A stretch of DNA of 64,000 nucleotides from Haloechinothrix sp033042135 (lineage in GTDB: Bacteria > Actinomycetota > Actinomycetes > Mycobacteriales > Pseudonocardiaceae): positions 433,867 through 497,866 of the forward strand of contig NZ_WBXM01000002.1 of assembly GCF_033042135.1 (NCBI RefSeq), given 5' to 3'. Below, one piece after another: positions 25,785 through 33,990 of this stretch. Position 1 is the first letter of the stretch. Every line of letters begins with the position of its first letter. The notes beneath the pieces are model-generated. The model was not told the origin of the DNA and did not search any database. It worked only from the letters and a program-made list of their open reading frames with translations. The position numbers and the translations under genes are program-made.

Positions 25785-25887
25785 ACGTCCCCCTCACGTC
25801 GCTGACGTGACCTCGAGGAAGGTTAGCAAAGGTAGGGGGCCACGGCACGTCCGCCGGATGCTCCGCCCGTTGGCTGCCCTTCCGGGC

Positions 25888-27261
25888 TCAGCATTCGACG
25901 ACGTTGAGCGCGAGGCCGCCGCGTGCGGTCTCCTTGTACTTGACCTTCATGTCGGCACCCGTGTCCCGCATCGTCTTGATCGCTTTGTCCAGGCTGACGG
26001 TGTGCGTGCCGTCGCCGCGTAGCGCCATCCTGGCCGCCGTGATGGCCTTGATGGCGGCGATGGCGTTGCGTTCGATGCACGGGATCTGCACAAGACCGCC
26101 CACGGGATCGCAGGTGAGCCCGAGGTTGTGCTCCAGCCCGATCTCGGCGGCGTTCTCCACCTGCTCCGGGGTGCCGCCGAGGACTTCGGCCAGCCCGCCG
26201 GCGGCCATCGAGCAGGCCGAGCCGACCTCGCCCTGGCAGCCGACTTCGGCGCCGGAGATCGAGGCGTTGTGCTTGATCAGCATTCCGATCGCACCCGCCG
26301 TGAGGAGGAACCGCACCACCCCGTCCTCAGTGGCGTGCGGCACGAACTGCCAGTAGTAGTGCAGTACCGCCGGAATGATGCCTGCCGCCCCATTCGTCGG
26401 GGCGGTGACGACCCGGCCGCCCGCGGCGTTCTCCTCGTTGACCGCGAGGGCGGCCATGGTGACCCACTCCATGGCCTGTAGGGGATCTCCGGTGCCTTCC
26501 GTGTTCTCGAGCTGCTTGCGCAGCTCCGCCGCCCGACGCCGGACCCGGAGGCCGCCTGGGAGCACGCCGGTCGTGCTCGATCCCCGGTGCACGCATTCGC
26601 GCATGACCGACCAGATCGCCAGCAAGCCCGCGACCACCTCGTCCGCGCTGTAGCGGGCGCGCTCGTTGTCGAGCATCAGCGAGCTGATCGTGCGCCTCGT
26701 GTGCCGGGTGTGAGTGAGCAGTTCGTCTGCGGTGGTGAAGGGGTAGGGCACCGGGGTGGAATCCTCGACGATCTGCTTCGCCCCGGCGGTATCCTCGTCG
26801 ATGACGAACCCGCCGCCGATCGAGTAGTACGTGCGCACGGACACCGGGTCGCCGATGGCATCGAAACCGTGGAACAGCATCCCGTTGCTGTGGAACCCCA
26901 GTCGCTTGCGGCGGTGCAAGACGACGTCGGTGTCCATCGCGAAACGGATGGTGTGCCCTCCGGCTAGCGTGATCGTCTCGGTCGCGGCGACGGCGTCGAC
27001 CGTCGGCCGCGCGGTGGTCGGTTCCACATCGTCCGGGGCGTAGCCTGCCAGCCCGAGTACCACAGCGGGGACGCTGCCGTGGCCGTGGCCGGTCGCTCCC
27101 AGCGAGCCGAACAACTCGACCCGTACCGAGGTGACCGTCTCCAGCAGGCCGCCGTCCCGCAACCCGTGCACATAGGATCGTGCGGCGCGCATCGGCCCTA
27201 CGGTGTGCGAGCTGGACGGGCCGATACCGATGCGGAAGAGTTCGAAGACACTTAGGCTCAT
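25888..27261 (-). CDS. sdaA: L-serine ammonia-lyase (single chain)
   Basis: The enzyme converts L-serine to pyruvate and ammonia using a 4Fe-4S cluster. The 457 residues combine the beta domain (SVFELFRIGIGPSSSHTVGPM) and the alpha catalytic domain with cysteines in GCQGEVGSACSMAAGG and GLTCDPVGGLVQIPCIERNA, plus a C-terminal Cys. Length is normal. It overlaps the preceding flavoprotein gene by 4 bases (ATGA). In many actinobacteria and proteobacteria this gene lies in sarcosine/glycine betaine catabolic operons. Confidence 0.95.
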   Translation of the reverse strand: MSLSVFELFRIGIGPSSSHTVGPMRAARSYVHGLRDGGLLETVTSVRVELFGSLGATGHGHGSVPAVVLGLAGYAPDDVEPTTARPTVDAVAATETITLAGGHTIRFAMDTDVVLHRRKRLGFHSNGMLFHGFDAIGDPVSVRTYYSIGGGFVIDEDTAGAKQIVEDSTPVPYPFTTADELLTHTRHTRRTISSLMLDNERARYSADEVVAGLLAIWSVMRECVHRGSSTTGVLPGGLRVRRRAAELRKQLENTEGTGDPLQAMEWVTMAALAVNEENAAGGRVVTAPTNGAAGIIPAVLHYYWQFVPHATEDGVVRFLLTAGAIGMLIKHNASISGAEVGCQGEVGSACSMAAGGLAEVLGGTPEQVENAAEIGLEHNLGLTCDPVGGLVQIPCIERNAIAAIKAITAARMALRGDGTHTVSLDKAIKTMRDTGADMKVKYKETARGGLALNVVEC

Positions 27262-28775
27262 GACGAACCATCGCCCCCGGCGGCGCGGAGCACGTCGCTG
27301 ACAGTGGCGTCGCGCCGCAAGTCGACAAAACGGGTATCCGGCCGGTACTTACCGGCCCCGGCGACGGAACGACCTCCCGCCTGCTCGTCCGCGATCATCC
27401 ACATCACCGCCGGGGGTGTCTCCTCTGGGCGCGCGTCGGAGTAGGGAAGCGGCACCGCGCCTGCTGGGGTGAATCCGGCGGCGACGGTCGCCGACCGTCC
27501 CGCCGCGCGTCCCTGAGTGACACAGTCGGAGAAGTCGAGCGCCCCGGTGGCCGAGCCCGCCACCTGGAGGTTGGGCGGTGCGTCGCCGGGCACGTCGGCG
27601 CCGATACCCGGCGCGTACCGTAGCGAACCGCCTGCCTTGCTGAACAGGTGCAGCGCGGGGTTCCAACCCCCGGAGACCAGCAGGGTGTCGCAGGGCACGG
27701 TCCAGGAGCCGCCAACGGGCCCCGCACCGGTGCAGGTGACGTGCACATCGGTGAGCCGCTCGGTTCCTTCGGTTCCTGACACGGCCGATCCCGCCCACAC
27801 CTTGATTCCTCGGGCGGCGCATTCCGCCGCGAGGTGTGGGGGCGGTGTGGTGCGCGTGTCGAGCACAGTCACCACGTCCACACCGGATTCGGTCAGCTCG
27901 ATCGCGGGGGTGTAGGCGCTGTCGTTGGTGGTCAGTACCAACGCGCGGTCCCCTGGGCGGACGGCGTAGCGGTGCAGGTAGGTTCGAGCGGCGCCGGCGA
28001 GCATGATGCCGGGGCGGTCATTGTCGGGAAACGCCAGCGGCCTTTCGCGCGCTCCGGTGGCGACGACGGTCTGAGCGGCGTGGATACGCCAGACCCGGTG
28101 ACGTGCACCGACCCCCGGAGCCCCGGCCTCGGGGGACTCGGTGAGGCGCTGCACGGCGAGCACGACGCCGTCCTCGTTGGCGTCGAACACCGTGGCGCGG
28201 TGCAGCACCCGCACATGCGGACACCCCTCGAGCTCCGCGGCGACCTCGTCGACCCACCGCAGGGCTGCCCCGCAGTCGAAGAACTCTTCGGAGCCGAGCA
28301 GCGATCCGCCCGCCCGCGGCTGATCGTCGACCAGCACCACGCGGGCACCCGAGCGCGCGGCCGTCAGTGCGGCCACCAGGCCTGCGGGACCGGCACCGAG
28401 CACCAGCACGTCGCCGTGCAGATGCTCGGTGCCGCCGCGCGCCGGGTCGGCCGGCTCGGGATGCCGCCCACTCCCGTTCAGGCCGCGAGCCACGAGACCG
28501 TCGCAGAGCTCGACAGCGGGAGCCGGCAGGCCCGGCTCCGCGAACGGCTGCTCGACCCGGACCAGCGCGCTGGGTTCGTCGGCGCCGGCTGTCGTGATGC
28601 CGCGCGGCCGCCCGTAGATGATACTCGTCGCGACCCGGTGCACACCGTTGGCGAGCAGGGCGGAGGCGAGCGTGTCACCCCGGTACCCGAGAAGCCGCCG
28701 ACCGTTGAACGTGAACGGCACGGCAACGGTGCGATCGATCAGGCCACCGTAGGGCAGGCGGAAGTCAGCGATCAT
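27258..28775 (-). CDS. Truncated sarcosine oxidase alpha-like FAD/NAD protein
   Basis: The 505-residue product matches the N-terminal half of heterotetrameric sarcosine oxidase alpha: a 2Fe-2S-like domain (VPFTFNGRRLLGYRGDTLAS, IIYGRPRG, GADEPSALV), then an FAD/NAD domain with VLVLGAGPAGLVAALTAARSG near residue 124 and LFSKAGGSLRY. Full-length SoxA is about 950-1000 residues; the C-terminal aminomethyltransferase-like domain is absent and the protein stops soon after TRFVDLRRDATVSDVLRAA. SoxB, D and G are not in the window. It may be a remnant or a stand-alone dehydrogenase subunit such as an HcnB/opine-oxidase-type protein. ATG 28775 has GGAG upstream. Confidence 0.8.
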   Translation of the reverse strand: MIADFRLPYGGLIDRTVAVPFTFNGRRLLGYRGDTLASALLANGVHRVATSIIYGRPRGITTAGADEPSALVRVEQPFAEPGLPAPAVELCDGLVARGLNGSGRHPEPADPARGGTEHLHGDVLVLGAGPAGLVAALTAARSGARVVLVDDQPRAGGSLLGSEEFFDCGAALRWVDEVAAELEGCPHVRVLHRATVFDANEDGVVLAVQRLTESPEAGAPGVGARHRVWRIHAAQTVVATGARERPLAFPDNDRPGIMLAGAARTYLHRYAVRPGDRALVLTTNDSAYTPAIELTESGVDVVTVLDTRTTPPPHLAAECAARGIKVWAGSAVSGTEGTERLTDVHVTCTGAGPVGGSWTVPCDTLLVSGGWNPALHLFSKAGGSLRYAPGIGADVPGDAPPNLQVAGSATGALDFSDCVTQGRAAGRSATVAAGFTPAGAVPLPYSDARPEETPPAVMWMIADEQAGGRSVAGAGKYRPDTRFVDLRRDATVSDVLRAAGGDGSS

Positions 28776-28815
28776 GGCGTCTCCGTCGTCATGTCGTTCT
28801 CGGGAGGCAGGGGTG

Positions 28816-28850
28816 TTGCTATATGCGCAACTCGTATCGTGATACGCAAC
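28816..28850 (-). promoter_or_regulatory. Candidate operator upstream of soxA-like/sdaA
   Basis: This 35-base stretch, 41-75 bases before the start, holds GTTGCGTATC, GATACGAGTTGCGCATA and GCAAC elements: two direct GTTGCGNAT repeats and a GTATC-2-GATAC palindrome. It looks like an operator of an IclR- or GntR-type regulator; none is in the window. Confidence 0.45.
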
Positions 28851-28942
28851 ACACAAACCCAATGTGCGGCCTTCGCGGTTCGCTGTCAAGCCTTCGACGT
28901 CGCCACCGTCATCTGCCGCGCCTGTGCGAGCCGACACGTGGA

Positions 28943-29471
28943 TTAGAAGCCGGGTTCGGTGTCGTCGGGTAGGGTGCCCTCGGGCCAGATGCAGGGGGAG
29001 TCTGCGCCGAGGGAGAGGTCGCCTTCGTCGCTGGTGCGGATGGACATGCGGAAGGCGTCTTCGTTGTGTTCGACGTAGATCGAGGTGCCTTCATCACTGG
29101 GACGACGGTTGTCGCTGCGGATGCGGTAGTTGTTGGCTTCCCAGTGTGTGTAGAGGGTGTCGAGGTACTCGCGGTTCTTCTCGTTCGGTAAGTCGTCGAG
29201 CCAGTAGCCGCGTCCGACTTCGTAGCGGCCCTCGGGCCCGCCGTCGGTGGGATTGGTGCACTCGTCCGAGTAGTCGCTGAGTTGTCGCAACGAGGGTTGG
29301 CCGGAGAGGGCGGCGATGGCGTTGCTGAACGGGCCCCGGCCTTCGGTATCGGGGTTGCCGGTTGCCACGCCCGTTGCCCTCGGTGCCGAAGTCCAGCAGG
29401 TAGGCCAGCGGCTCCGCCTCGGCGAGGCTCGCCAGCTGGTCGACCTCGAATCCGTCCGGCACCCGTTCCAC
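28943..29471 (-). pseudogene. Collapsed second copy of the EspC/DUF1023/lipoprotein cassette
   Basis: In one short stretch three fragments of the 23.3-25.8 kb cassette are joined. First come about 20 residues of the EspC-like start (VPDGFEVDQLASLAEAE), then a piece of the hydrolase (AYLLDFGTEGNGRG), then after an 8-base loss and a further jump the hydrolase GPFN motif fused to the 3' two thirds of the lipoprotein (AIAALSGQPSLRQLSDYSDE to DDTEPGF). Signal peptide, hydrolase core and most of EspC are gone. The upstream control sequence is also duplicated. An open frame 28943-29368 remains but lacks export signals. Confidence 0.85.
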
Positions 29472-29572
29472 TCATGTCGCTGGCGTGACCCGGTGGACAG
29501 TTAGCAAAGCCGGTATCGGGAGACTGTGCCGTACCCACTGAGAGGGCGACGGTGTCTGGCTGCCGGTGTGGG

Positions 29573-30205
29573 TTACTCCTGCGGTTTGGCCGCCACCAGG
29601 CGTTCCACGATGCCGAGCTTGAATCGTTCCCTGGTATCGATCGTGTAGCCCGCAGCGCGGGCAAGGCGCAGCGGTCTGCGCAGGAAGTGCTCCCCGCCGA
29701 GCGGCACCGACACCAGCTCGATCCCGCGCTGGATCAGTCGCACCGGCCAGGCGCCGCCCTCGATGTGGTCGACCAGGATCAGCCGCCCGCCCGGCCGGGT
29801 CACCCGGTACATCTCGGCGATGGCGGTCTCCGGGTCGGGGATGGTGCACAGGCCAAGCGTGCAGACCACGGTGTCGAAGCTGGCGTCGTCGAACGGCAGC
29901 TCGTGCGCGTTCGCCTGCCGCAGCTCGACGTCCCGCCCGAGCTCGTCGGCGCGCTTGCGTGCGATGGCCAGCATCTCCTCGCTGAGGTCAACCCCGGTGA
30001 GGTCAATCTCCTCGGGGTAGGACGGGAAGTTGAGGCCGGTGCCGACCGCGACCTCCAACGTCTTGCCGACGGCCCGCGAGCAGGCCCAGGGGCGGGAATC
30101 CCCGAACAGGAGTCGGTCGGCGACCTTCATCTCCCGGTCGTAGGTGCGGGCGTGTTTGTCCCAGTAGCGGTGCCAGCGCTCGGTGCGGTTTCGCGAGGTC
30201 GCCAT
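29573..30205 (-). CDS. SAM-dependent methyltransferase (class I)
   Basis: The 210-residue enzyme has the Rossmann methyltransferase motifs: VGKTLEVAVGTGLNFPSY near residue 47, DLTGVDLSEEML near 68, and DTVVCTLGLCTIPDP near 110. It resembles the UbiE/phospholipid N-methyltransferase-like group, but the substrate cannot be told. The ATG at 30205 is preceded by GAGGAAAGGAAG. It is a single gene. Confidence 0.88.
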   Translation of the reverse strand: MATSRNRTERWHRYWDKHARTYDREMKVADRLLFGDSRPWACSRAVGKTLEVAVGTGLNFPSYPEEIDLTGVDLSEEMLAIARKRADELGRDVELRQANAHELPFDDASFDTVVCTLGLCTIPDPETAIAEMYRVTRPGGRLILVDHIEGGAWPVRLIQRGIELVSVPLGGEHFLRRPLRLARAAGYTIDTRERFKLGIVERLVAAKPQE

Positions 30206-30331
30206 GACTCGCTTCCTTTCCTCGTCGCGGACAGCAGCGTGCGTTCTGGCCAGTCAACAACGCCTGTCGTCGCCACACTATGGGGAACCACCCTGAGATT
30301 CCCCTGAGTGGCCAGCCGCGTGGTCACTCGG

Positions 30332-31252
30332 TCAGTGCAGGTCGTGTAGCACGCTGAAGCTCTCGCCGTTGTCGTCCGAGTAGTGGATGGCGTCGTGGGT
30401 GGCGACGTAGACCTCTGCGGTCCCGTCCCGGTCGTGTGTGGTCAGCGCGGCAGGCTGGCCGTCCACCGATTCGCCTTCTGACCAGCTGTGCCCGCCGTCG
30501 GAGCTGGTGTGCACCGCACCTTCGACGCCGACACCCACGAGCCGGTCGGTCTCCGGCCAATCCACAAAGGCCAGCATTGGGGCATCGTCGAGGGCGTCGA
30601 ACTCGTGCCCGCCGTCGTTACTCAGCTGGAGACCATCCTCCGTGGTGGCGACGAGGACGTCCGGGTCGTCGGGAGAGACCGCGATATCGGCCATCGCGGT
30701 GTCGCCGCGCGCGTCCCAGGTTTCGCGATCCTCGCTGACCAGGAACTCGCCGGATACCACGTCGAAGCCGTACACGCGGTCGTGGCGCGCTTCGAGGGCG
30801 TGGAAATCCGCCTCCCCGTACAGCGAGACGGGCTCCCAGGTCTCGCCCGCGTCCGTGGTCTCGATCAGACCCAGGTTGGCAGGATGCTCCGCATCGCCCT
30901 GCGCGGGATGGCCGCTGGCTACGAAGTGGTCCGGCCCGAGGATGTTGAAGCCCATGAAGTCGTGGAGGTGCCCCCCGATCCGCTCCGGCTGTCCGTCGTC
31001 CGGTGCCCGGAACAGCCCGAAGTGGGTGGCCACGTAGAGCTCGTCATCGGCCGGGTTGATGCCCAAACCGTGGATGTGCTCCATGCCGGGCTGATCCGCC
31101 TCCCCCGCTACGGGATCGTCGGCTTCGCCGTTGCCTGCCTCGCAGGCGGCAAGCGCCAGTATTCCGGTGGCCGCCAACGCCAGTGGCGCATGTCTGGTAT
31201 GGGGTCGCTGGTGTCGGGTGCGCACAGCCACGCTCCTCATCCTGCCGCGCAT
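30332..31252 (-). CDS. Exported BNR/sialidase-like lipoprotein (F510_1955 type)
   Basis: About 300 residues, with a signal peptide and lipobox ILALAACEAG; the mature part is a beta-propeller-like set of Asp-box repeats (TTDAGETWEP, SEDRETWDA, SSDGGHSWSE, SDDNGESFS). This family is often called F510_1955 glycosylhydrolase and is frequent beside copper genes; no enzyme activity is shown. The listed ATG is the longest start; a GTG 15-20 bases inside has GAGGAGC upstream and is equally likely. It sits downstream of the DUF305 gene but behind a terminator. Confidence 0.8.
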   Translation of the reverse strand: MRGRMRSVAVRTRHQRPHTRHAPLALAATGILALAACEAGNGEADDPVAGEADQPGMEHIHGLGINPADDELYVATHFGLFRAPDDGQPERIGGHLHDFMGFNILGPDHFVASGHPAQGDAEHPANLGLIETTDAGETWEPVSLYGEADFHALEARHDRVYGFDVVSGEFLVSEDRETWDARGDTAMADIAVSPDDPDVLVATTEDGLQLSNDGGHEFDALDDAPMLAFVDWPETDRLVGVGVEGAVHTSSDGGHSWSEGESVDGQPAALTTHDRDGTAEVYVATHDAIHYSDDNGESFSVLHDLH

Positions 31253-31296
31253 CGATACAGATCCGATCTACTAATCGGCTTAGTGTAAATCCGGGC

Positions 31297-31340
31297 GGCC
31301 CGGGGTGTCTCGGCGGGTGCCTGCTTGCACACCCCGGGCC
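31297..31340 (-). terminator. Hairpin terminator after the DUF305 gene
   Basis: A perfect 12-base stem (31297-31308 with 31329-31340) encloses a 20-base loop, 6 bases past the DUF305 stop. It separates that gene from the propeller lipoprotein downstream. Confidence 0.7.
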
Positions 31341-31346
31341 GGGACC

Positions 31347-31895
31347 TCATTGTCGGTCGAGCATGTCCCGCATCAGGTCGATCTCGGCTTCCTGCACCTC
31401 GATGATGTCCTCGGCCAGCTCGCTCGCCTCGGTGTTGATCCCGTCCTCCAGCTGGGTCTCGGCCATCTCGATCGCACCCTCGTGGTGCTCGATCATCATC
31501 TCCATCCAGAGGCGATCGAACTCCGCGCCCCTGGCGTCAGCCAGGTTCGCCATCTGCTCTTCGGACATCATGCCGGGCATGTCGTGAGCGGCATGGTCAG
31601 CGGCGTCGTGGGGCTCCGGCGCGGGCTCGCCCCACTCGTCGAGCATCGCCGTCATCGCCTCGATCTCCGGATCCTGCGCAGCCTCGACATCGGCTGCCAG
31701 TTCGCGCAGGTCCCGGTTATCGGTGCGTTCGGCAACCAGCTCGGCCATGACCACCGCTTGCTCGTGGTGGGGGATCATCTCCTTGGCGAAGGCGACGTCG
31801 GCCTGGTTGAACTCGGCGTCCGCCGCGCAACCCGCCAGCAGTGCCCCCGCAAGCAGCCCGGCGAGGGTGAGCCCGGTACGGGTGGTCGTGCGCAT
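31347..31895 (-). CDS. DUF305 lipoprotein
   Basis: A 182-residue lipoprotein (lipobox LLAGCAAD) with two DUF305 ferritin-like helical repeats: FAKEMIPHHEQAVVMAELV near residue 40 and LWMEMMIEHHEGAIEMAETQL near residue 125, each with the family His-His pair. A His/Met-rich linker (HDAADHAAHDMPGMM) lies between. DUF305 proteins are common in copper and other metal resistance loci, and a metal-binding role outside the membrane is likely. Confidence 0.9.
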   Translation of the reverse strand: MRTTTRTGLTLAGLLAGALLAGCAADAEFNQADVAFAKEMIPHHEQAVVMAELVAERTDNRDLRELAADVEAAQDPEIEAMTAMLDEWGEPAPEPHDAADHAAHDMPGMMSEEQMANLADARGAEFDRLWMEMMIEHHEGAIEMAETQLEDGINTEASELAEDIIEVQEAEIDLMRDMLDRQ

Positions 31896-31957
31896 GGCAA
31901 ATCCTCCGTTCTGTGGTGTCCGGTGTGTCGTCGAAAGCGCTGGTCAGTGCGGTCTGA

Positions 31958-32365
31958 CTACACTCGGATCACACAGTGGCGGTGGAGGATGTCCCGGCCT
32001 GTGCGCCGCGGCGGTGGACGCTCCGGCGCTGTGATGGCTGGCGTGCATGGCGATACCGGCGGACCGTGACCGGGGATACTCAGCAGGCGCCGAAACAGTA
32101 CCAGTACCGCGCCGATACCAGCACCGATGCCCAGGATCGCGAGGCACAGGTGCAGCACGTCGTGCAGGTCGAACCCACCGCCTGCCGGAAGCTGTCCTGC
32201 GGCGTTCGCGCCGTGATGCTCGGCGGCGTCGACCGCGGCGGCTGCGGGCTGCCCGTGATGCGCGGCGTCCCCGCCCGGCACCAGGTGATGCATACCCAGC
32301 ACACCGGCGATGACGGCGAGCAGCAGTGCCCACCGAACGACCGTCCTCGCTGCGGGAACGCCCAT
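31958..32365 (-). CDS. DUF6153-type small membrane protein
   Basis: A 135-residue protein with two hydrophobic helices (VVRWALLLAVIAGVLGM and LAILGIGAGIGAVLVLF), a His-rich loop (MHHLVPGGDAAHHG, DAAEHHGANAA) and HDVLHLCLA before the second helix. This pattern is typical of DUF6153, found next to DUF305 and copper ATPase genes in actinobacteria. The ATG at 32365 is chosen for the signal-like start; the frame is open to 32584. It precedes DUF305 in the same direction. Confidence 0.8.
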   Translation of the reverse strand: MGVPAARTVVRWALLLAVIAGVLGMHHLVPGGDAAHHGQPAAAAVDAAEHHGANAAGQLPAGGGFDLHDVLHLCLAILGIGAGIGAVLVLFRRLLSIPGHGPPVSPCTPAITAPERPPPRRTGRDILHRHCVIRV

Positions 32366-32450
32366 GCGACGACGGTAGCGCGGACCAGCGCACGCGCGAT
32401 CACCGCATTGCCGTGGGACGTGAACGGCTCGACGGCAACCCCGGCCCCGT

Positions 32451-33719
32451 TCAAATCCGAACGCCGTGCCCACGCAGCCAGACCAGCGGGTCGATCGGGG
32501 TTCCGTTGACGTGCACCTCGAAGTGCAGATGTGGTCCGGTGGACTGGCCACGGTTACCGACGGTGGCGATCTGCTGCCCCGCACGCACGCGCTGGCCGAC
32601 GTGCACCAGGTTGCGGTCGTTGTGCCCGTACACCGTGATGGTGCCGTTGTCGTGCCGTACCCGGACCCACAGCCCGAAACCGCGTGCCGGGCCGGAGCTG
32701 ATCACCGTGCCGTCCATGGCGGACACGATGGGCGTACCGATGATGTTGGCGATGTCGAGCCCGTAGTGGATGCTGCCGCCACGCGGGCCGAAGGTGGAGG
32801 TGATCCGGCCGGTCGTCGGGGCGACGACGCCGCCGGGATTCGTGGCACCCGCCGATGGGCCGCTGTTCTGGCTGCCCTGGCTCCCTTGAGCAGCCTGCTG
32901 CTGGGAGGCTTGCTGCTCGCGCTCGGCCTGCCACTCCTCGTGTCGCTGCCGCTGGCCCCGTAGCTCGTCGAGCTCGCGCTGCGCCTGCGCGTGTTCCTCC
33001 TTGAGCTCCTCGTGCCGGGACAGCAACATCTCCGTCCGCTCCTCGGCCTCCTGCTCAGCCGACAGGGCACGCTGATAGGTCCGCATGGCCTGCTCGGCGG
33101 CGCGTTCGGCCTCCTTCCTGGCACGCTCGGCCTCCTCCATGGCGGCCCGCGCCTCGGCCTCGCTGTTGCCCTTGGCCAGGCGAGCCTCGCGTACTGTTTC
33201 CTGCGCGTCCAGCCGCGAACCGCCCGCCGCGCCGAGGAGCTGCTCCCTGGCGAGCAGCTCCTCACGGCTGCCAGAGCCGAGGTAGGCGCTGACTGAACCC
33301 ACCGTGCTTCCCTGCCGGAAGCTCGCCGCCGCGAACTCGTCGAGCTGCTCGCGGGCGGCCTGGAACTCCTCGTCGGCCGCCTCGGCCGCGGCGCGCGCAC
33401 CCACCAGCTTGTTCTCGGCTTCCTCTGCGGTGGCGTTGGCGGCGCGTTCGGCCTCGCGGGCTTGGCTGGCCTCGTCGTAGGTGGCCGACAGTTCCATCTG
33501 GGCTTCGGTGAGCTCGGCGCGAGCCGAGGCGACCTCGTTGGTCAGGCTGCCGACCCGCTCTGCCGCCTCGCGCACCTCGGCGCGGCTGGAATCGATCTCC
33601 TCGTCGCCGGGGTTCGGGGGAGGCGTGGCCGATACAGGGCTCGGCATCACCGCGACCGCCAGTACGGCGATCGCCGCCGCGGTGACCGCGCGGACAGGGG
33701 CGGTCCGTTCGTGGCGCAT
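32451..33719 (-). CDS. M23 (LytM) peptidase with coiled coil
   Basis: An exported 422-residue protein: signal peptide (ending PSPVSATPP), a long coiled coil (about residues 40-280, rich in Glu/Ala/Arg), a Gln/Ser linker, and a C-terminal LytM domain with GSIHYGLDIAN and HLHFEVHVNG. It resembles NlpD/EnvC-type or RipA-regulating proteins that act on peptidoglycan at division. The first zinc His appears as HYGLD with Asp. ATG 33719 has AGGAG 10 bases upstream; the frame extends to 33812. Confidence 0.9.
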   Translation of the reverse strand: MRHERTAPVRAVTAAAIAVLAVAVMPSPVSATPPPNPGDEEIDSSRAEVREAAERVGSLTNEVASARAELTEAQMELSATYDEASQAREAERAANATAEEAENKLVGARAAAEAADEEFQAAREQLDEFAAASFRQGSTVGSVSAYLGSGSREELLAREQLLGAAGGSRLDAQETVREARLAKGNSEAEARAAMEEAERARKEAERAAEQAMRTYQRALSAEQEAEERTEMLLSRHEELKEEHAQAQRELDELRGQRQRHEEWQAEREQQASQQQAAQGSQGSQNSGPSAGATNPGGVVAPTTGRITSTFGPRGGSIHYGLDIANIIGTPIVSAMDGTVISSGPARGFGLWVRVRHDNGTITVYGHNDRNLVHVGQRVRAGQQIATVGNRGQSTGPHLHFEVHVNGTPIDPLVWLRGHGVRI

Positions 33720-33924
33720 GCCTGTCGACTCCTGTCTCGACGCTCCCTGGCGTGCCGTGACGACACGCTCGCCCCGGCAGCGCGGGCGACCGCTCCCGGG
33801 AGCGTGATTCATGCCAAAGCATAAACATCCGTCACATTGAGCTCAACGAGCACAGGCGTAACACCACCCGTTCAAGGGATGGGCGGTGTGCGTACTGGTG
33901 AGCGGTGACACAGCTTCATTGCCC

Positions 33925-33953
33925 TTGTTACCTATACCCCCTAAGGGTATATT
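33925..33953 (+). promoter_or_regulatory. Promoter with CsoR-type operator before the CopB-like ATPase
   Basis: TTGTTA (33925-33930) and TATATT (33948-33953) form a -35/-10 pair with a 17-base spacer. TATACCCCCTAAGGGTATA (33933-33951) is an inverted repeat of the G-tract type bound by CsoR-family copper repressors and it overlaps spacer and -10. The start codon at 33991 follows with GAGGAGG. Confidence 0.7.
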
Positions 33954-33990
33954 ACCTCGGTGAGTTCAGCCGCTGACGAGGAGGTTCACC

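Noticed and set aside
25785..28942. Insertion sequence or composite transposon between the two cassette copies
   Set aside because: The copies are direct repeats, but no transposase, terminal inverted repeats or target-site duplications were seen.
30282..30304. GGGGAA...TTCCCC hairpin as terminator of the propeller lipoprotein
   Set aside because: The stem is only six pairs with an 11-base loop; too weak to list.
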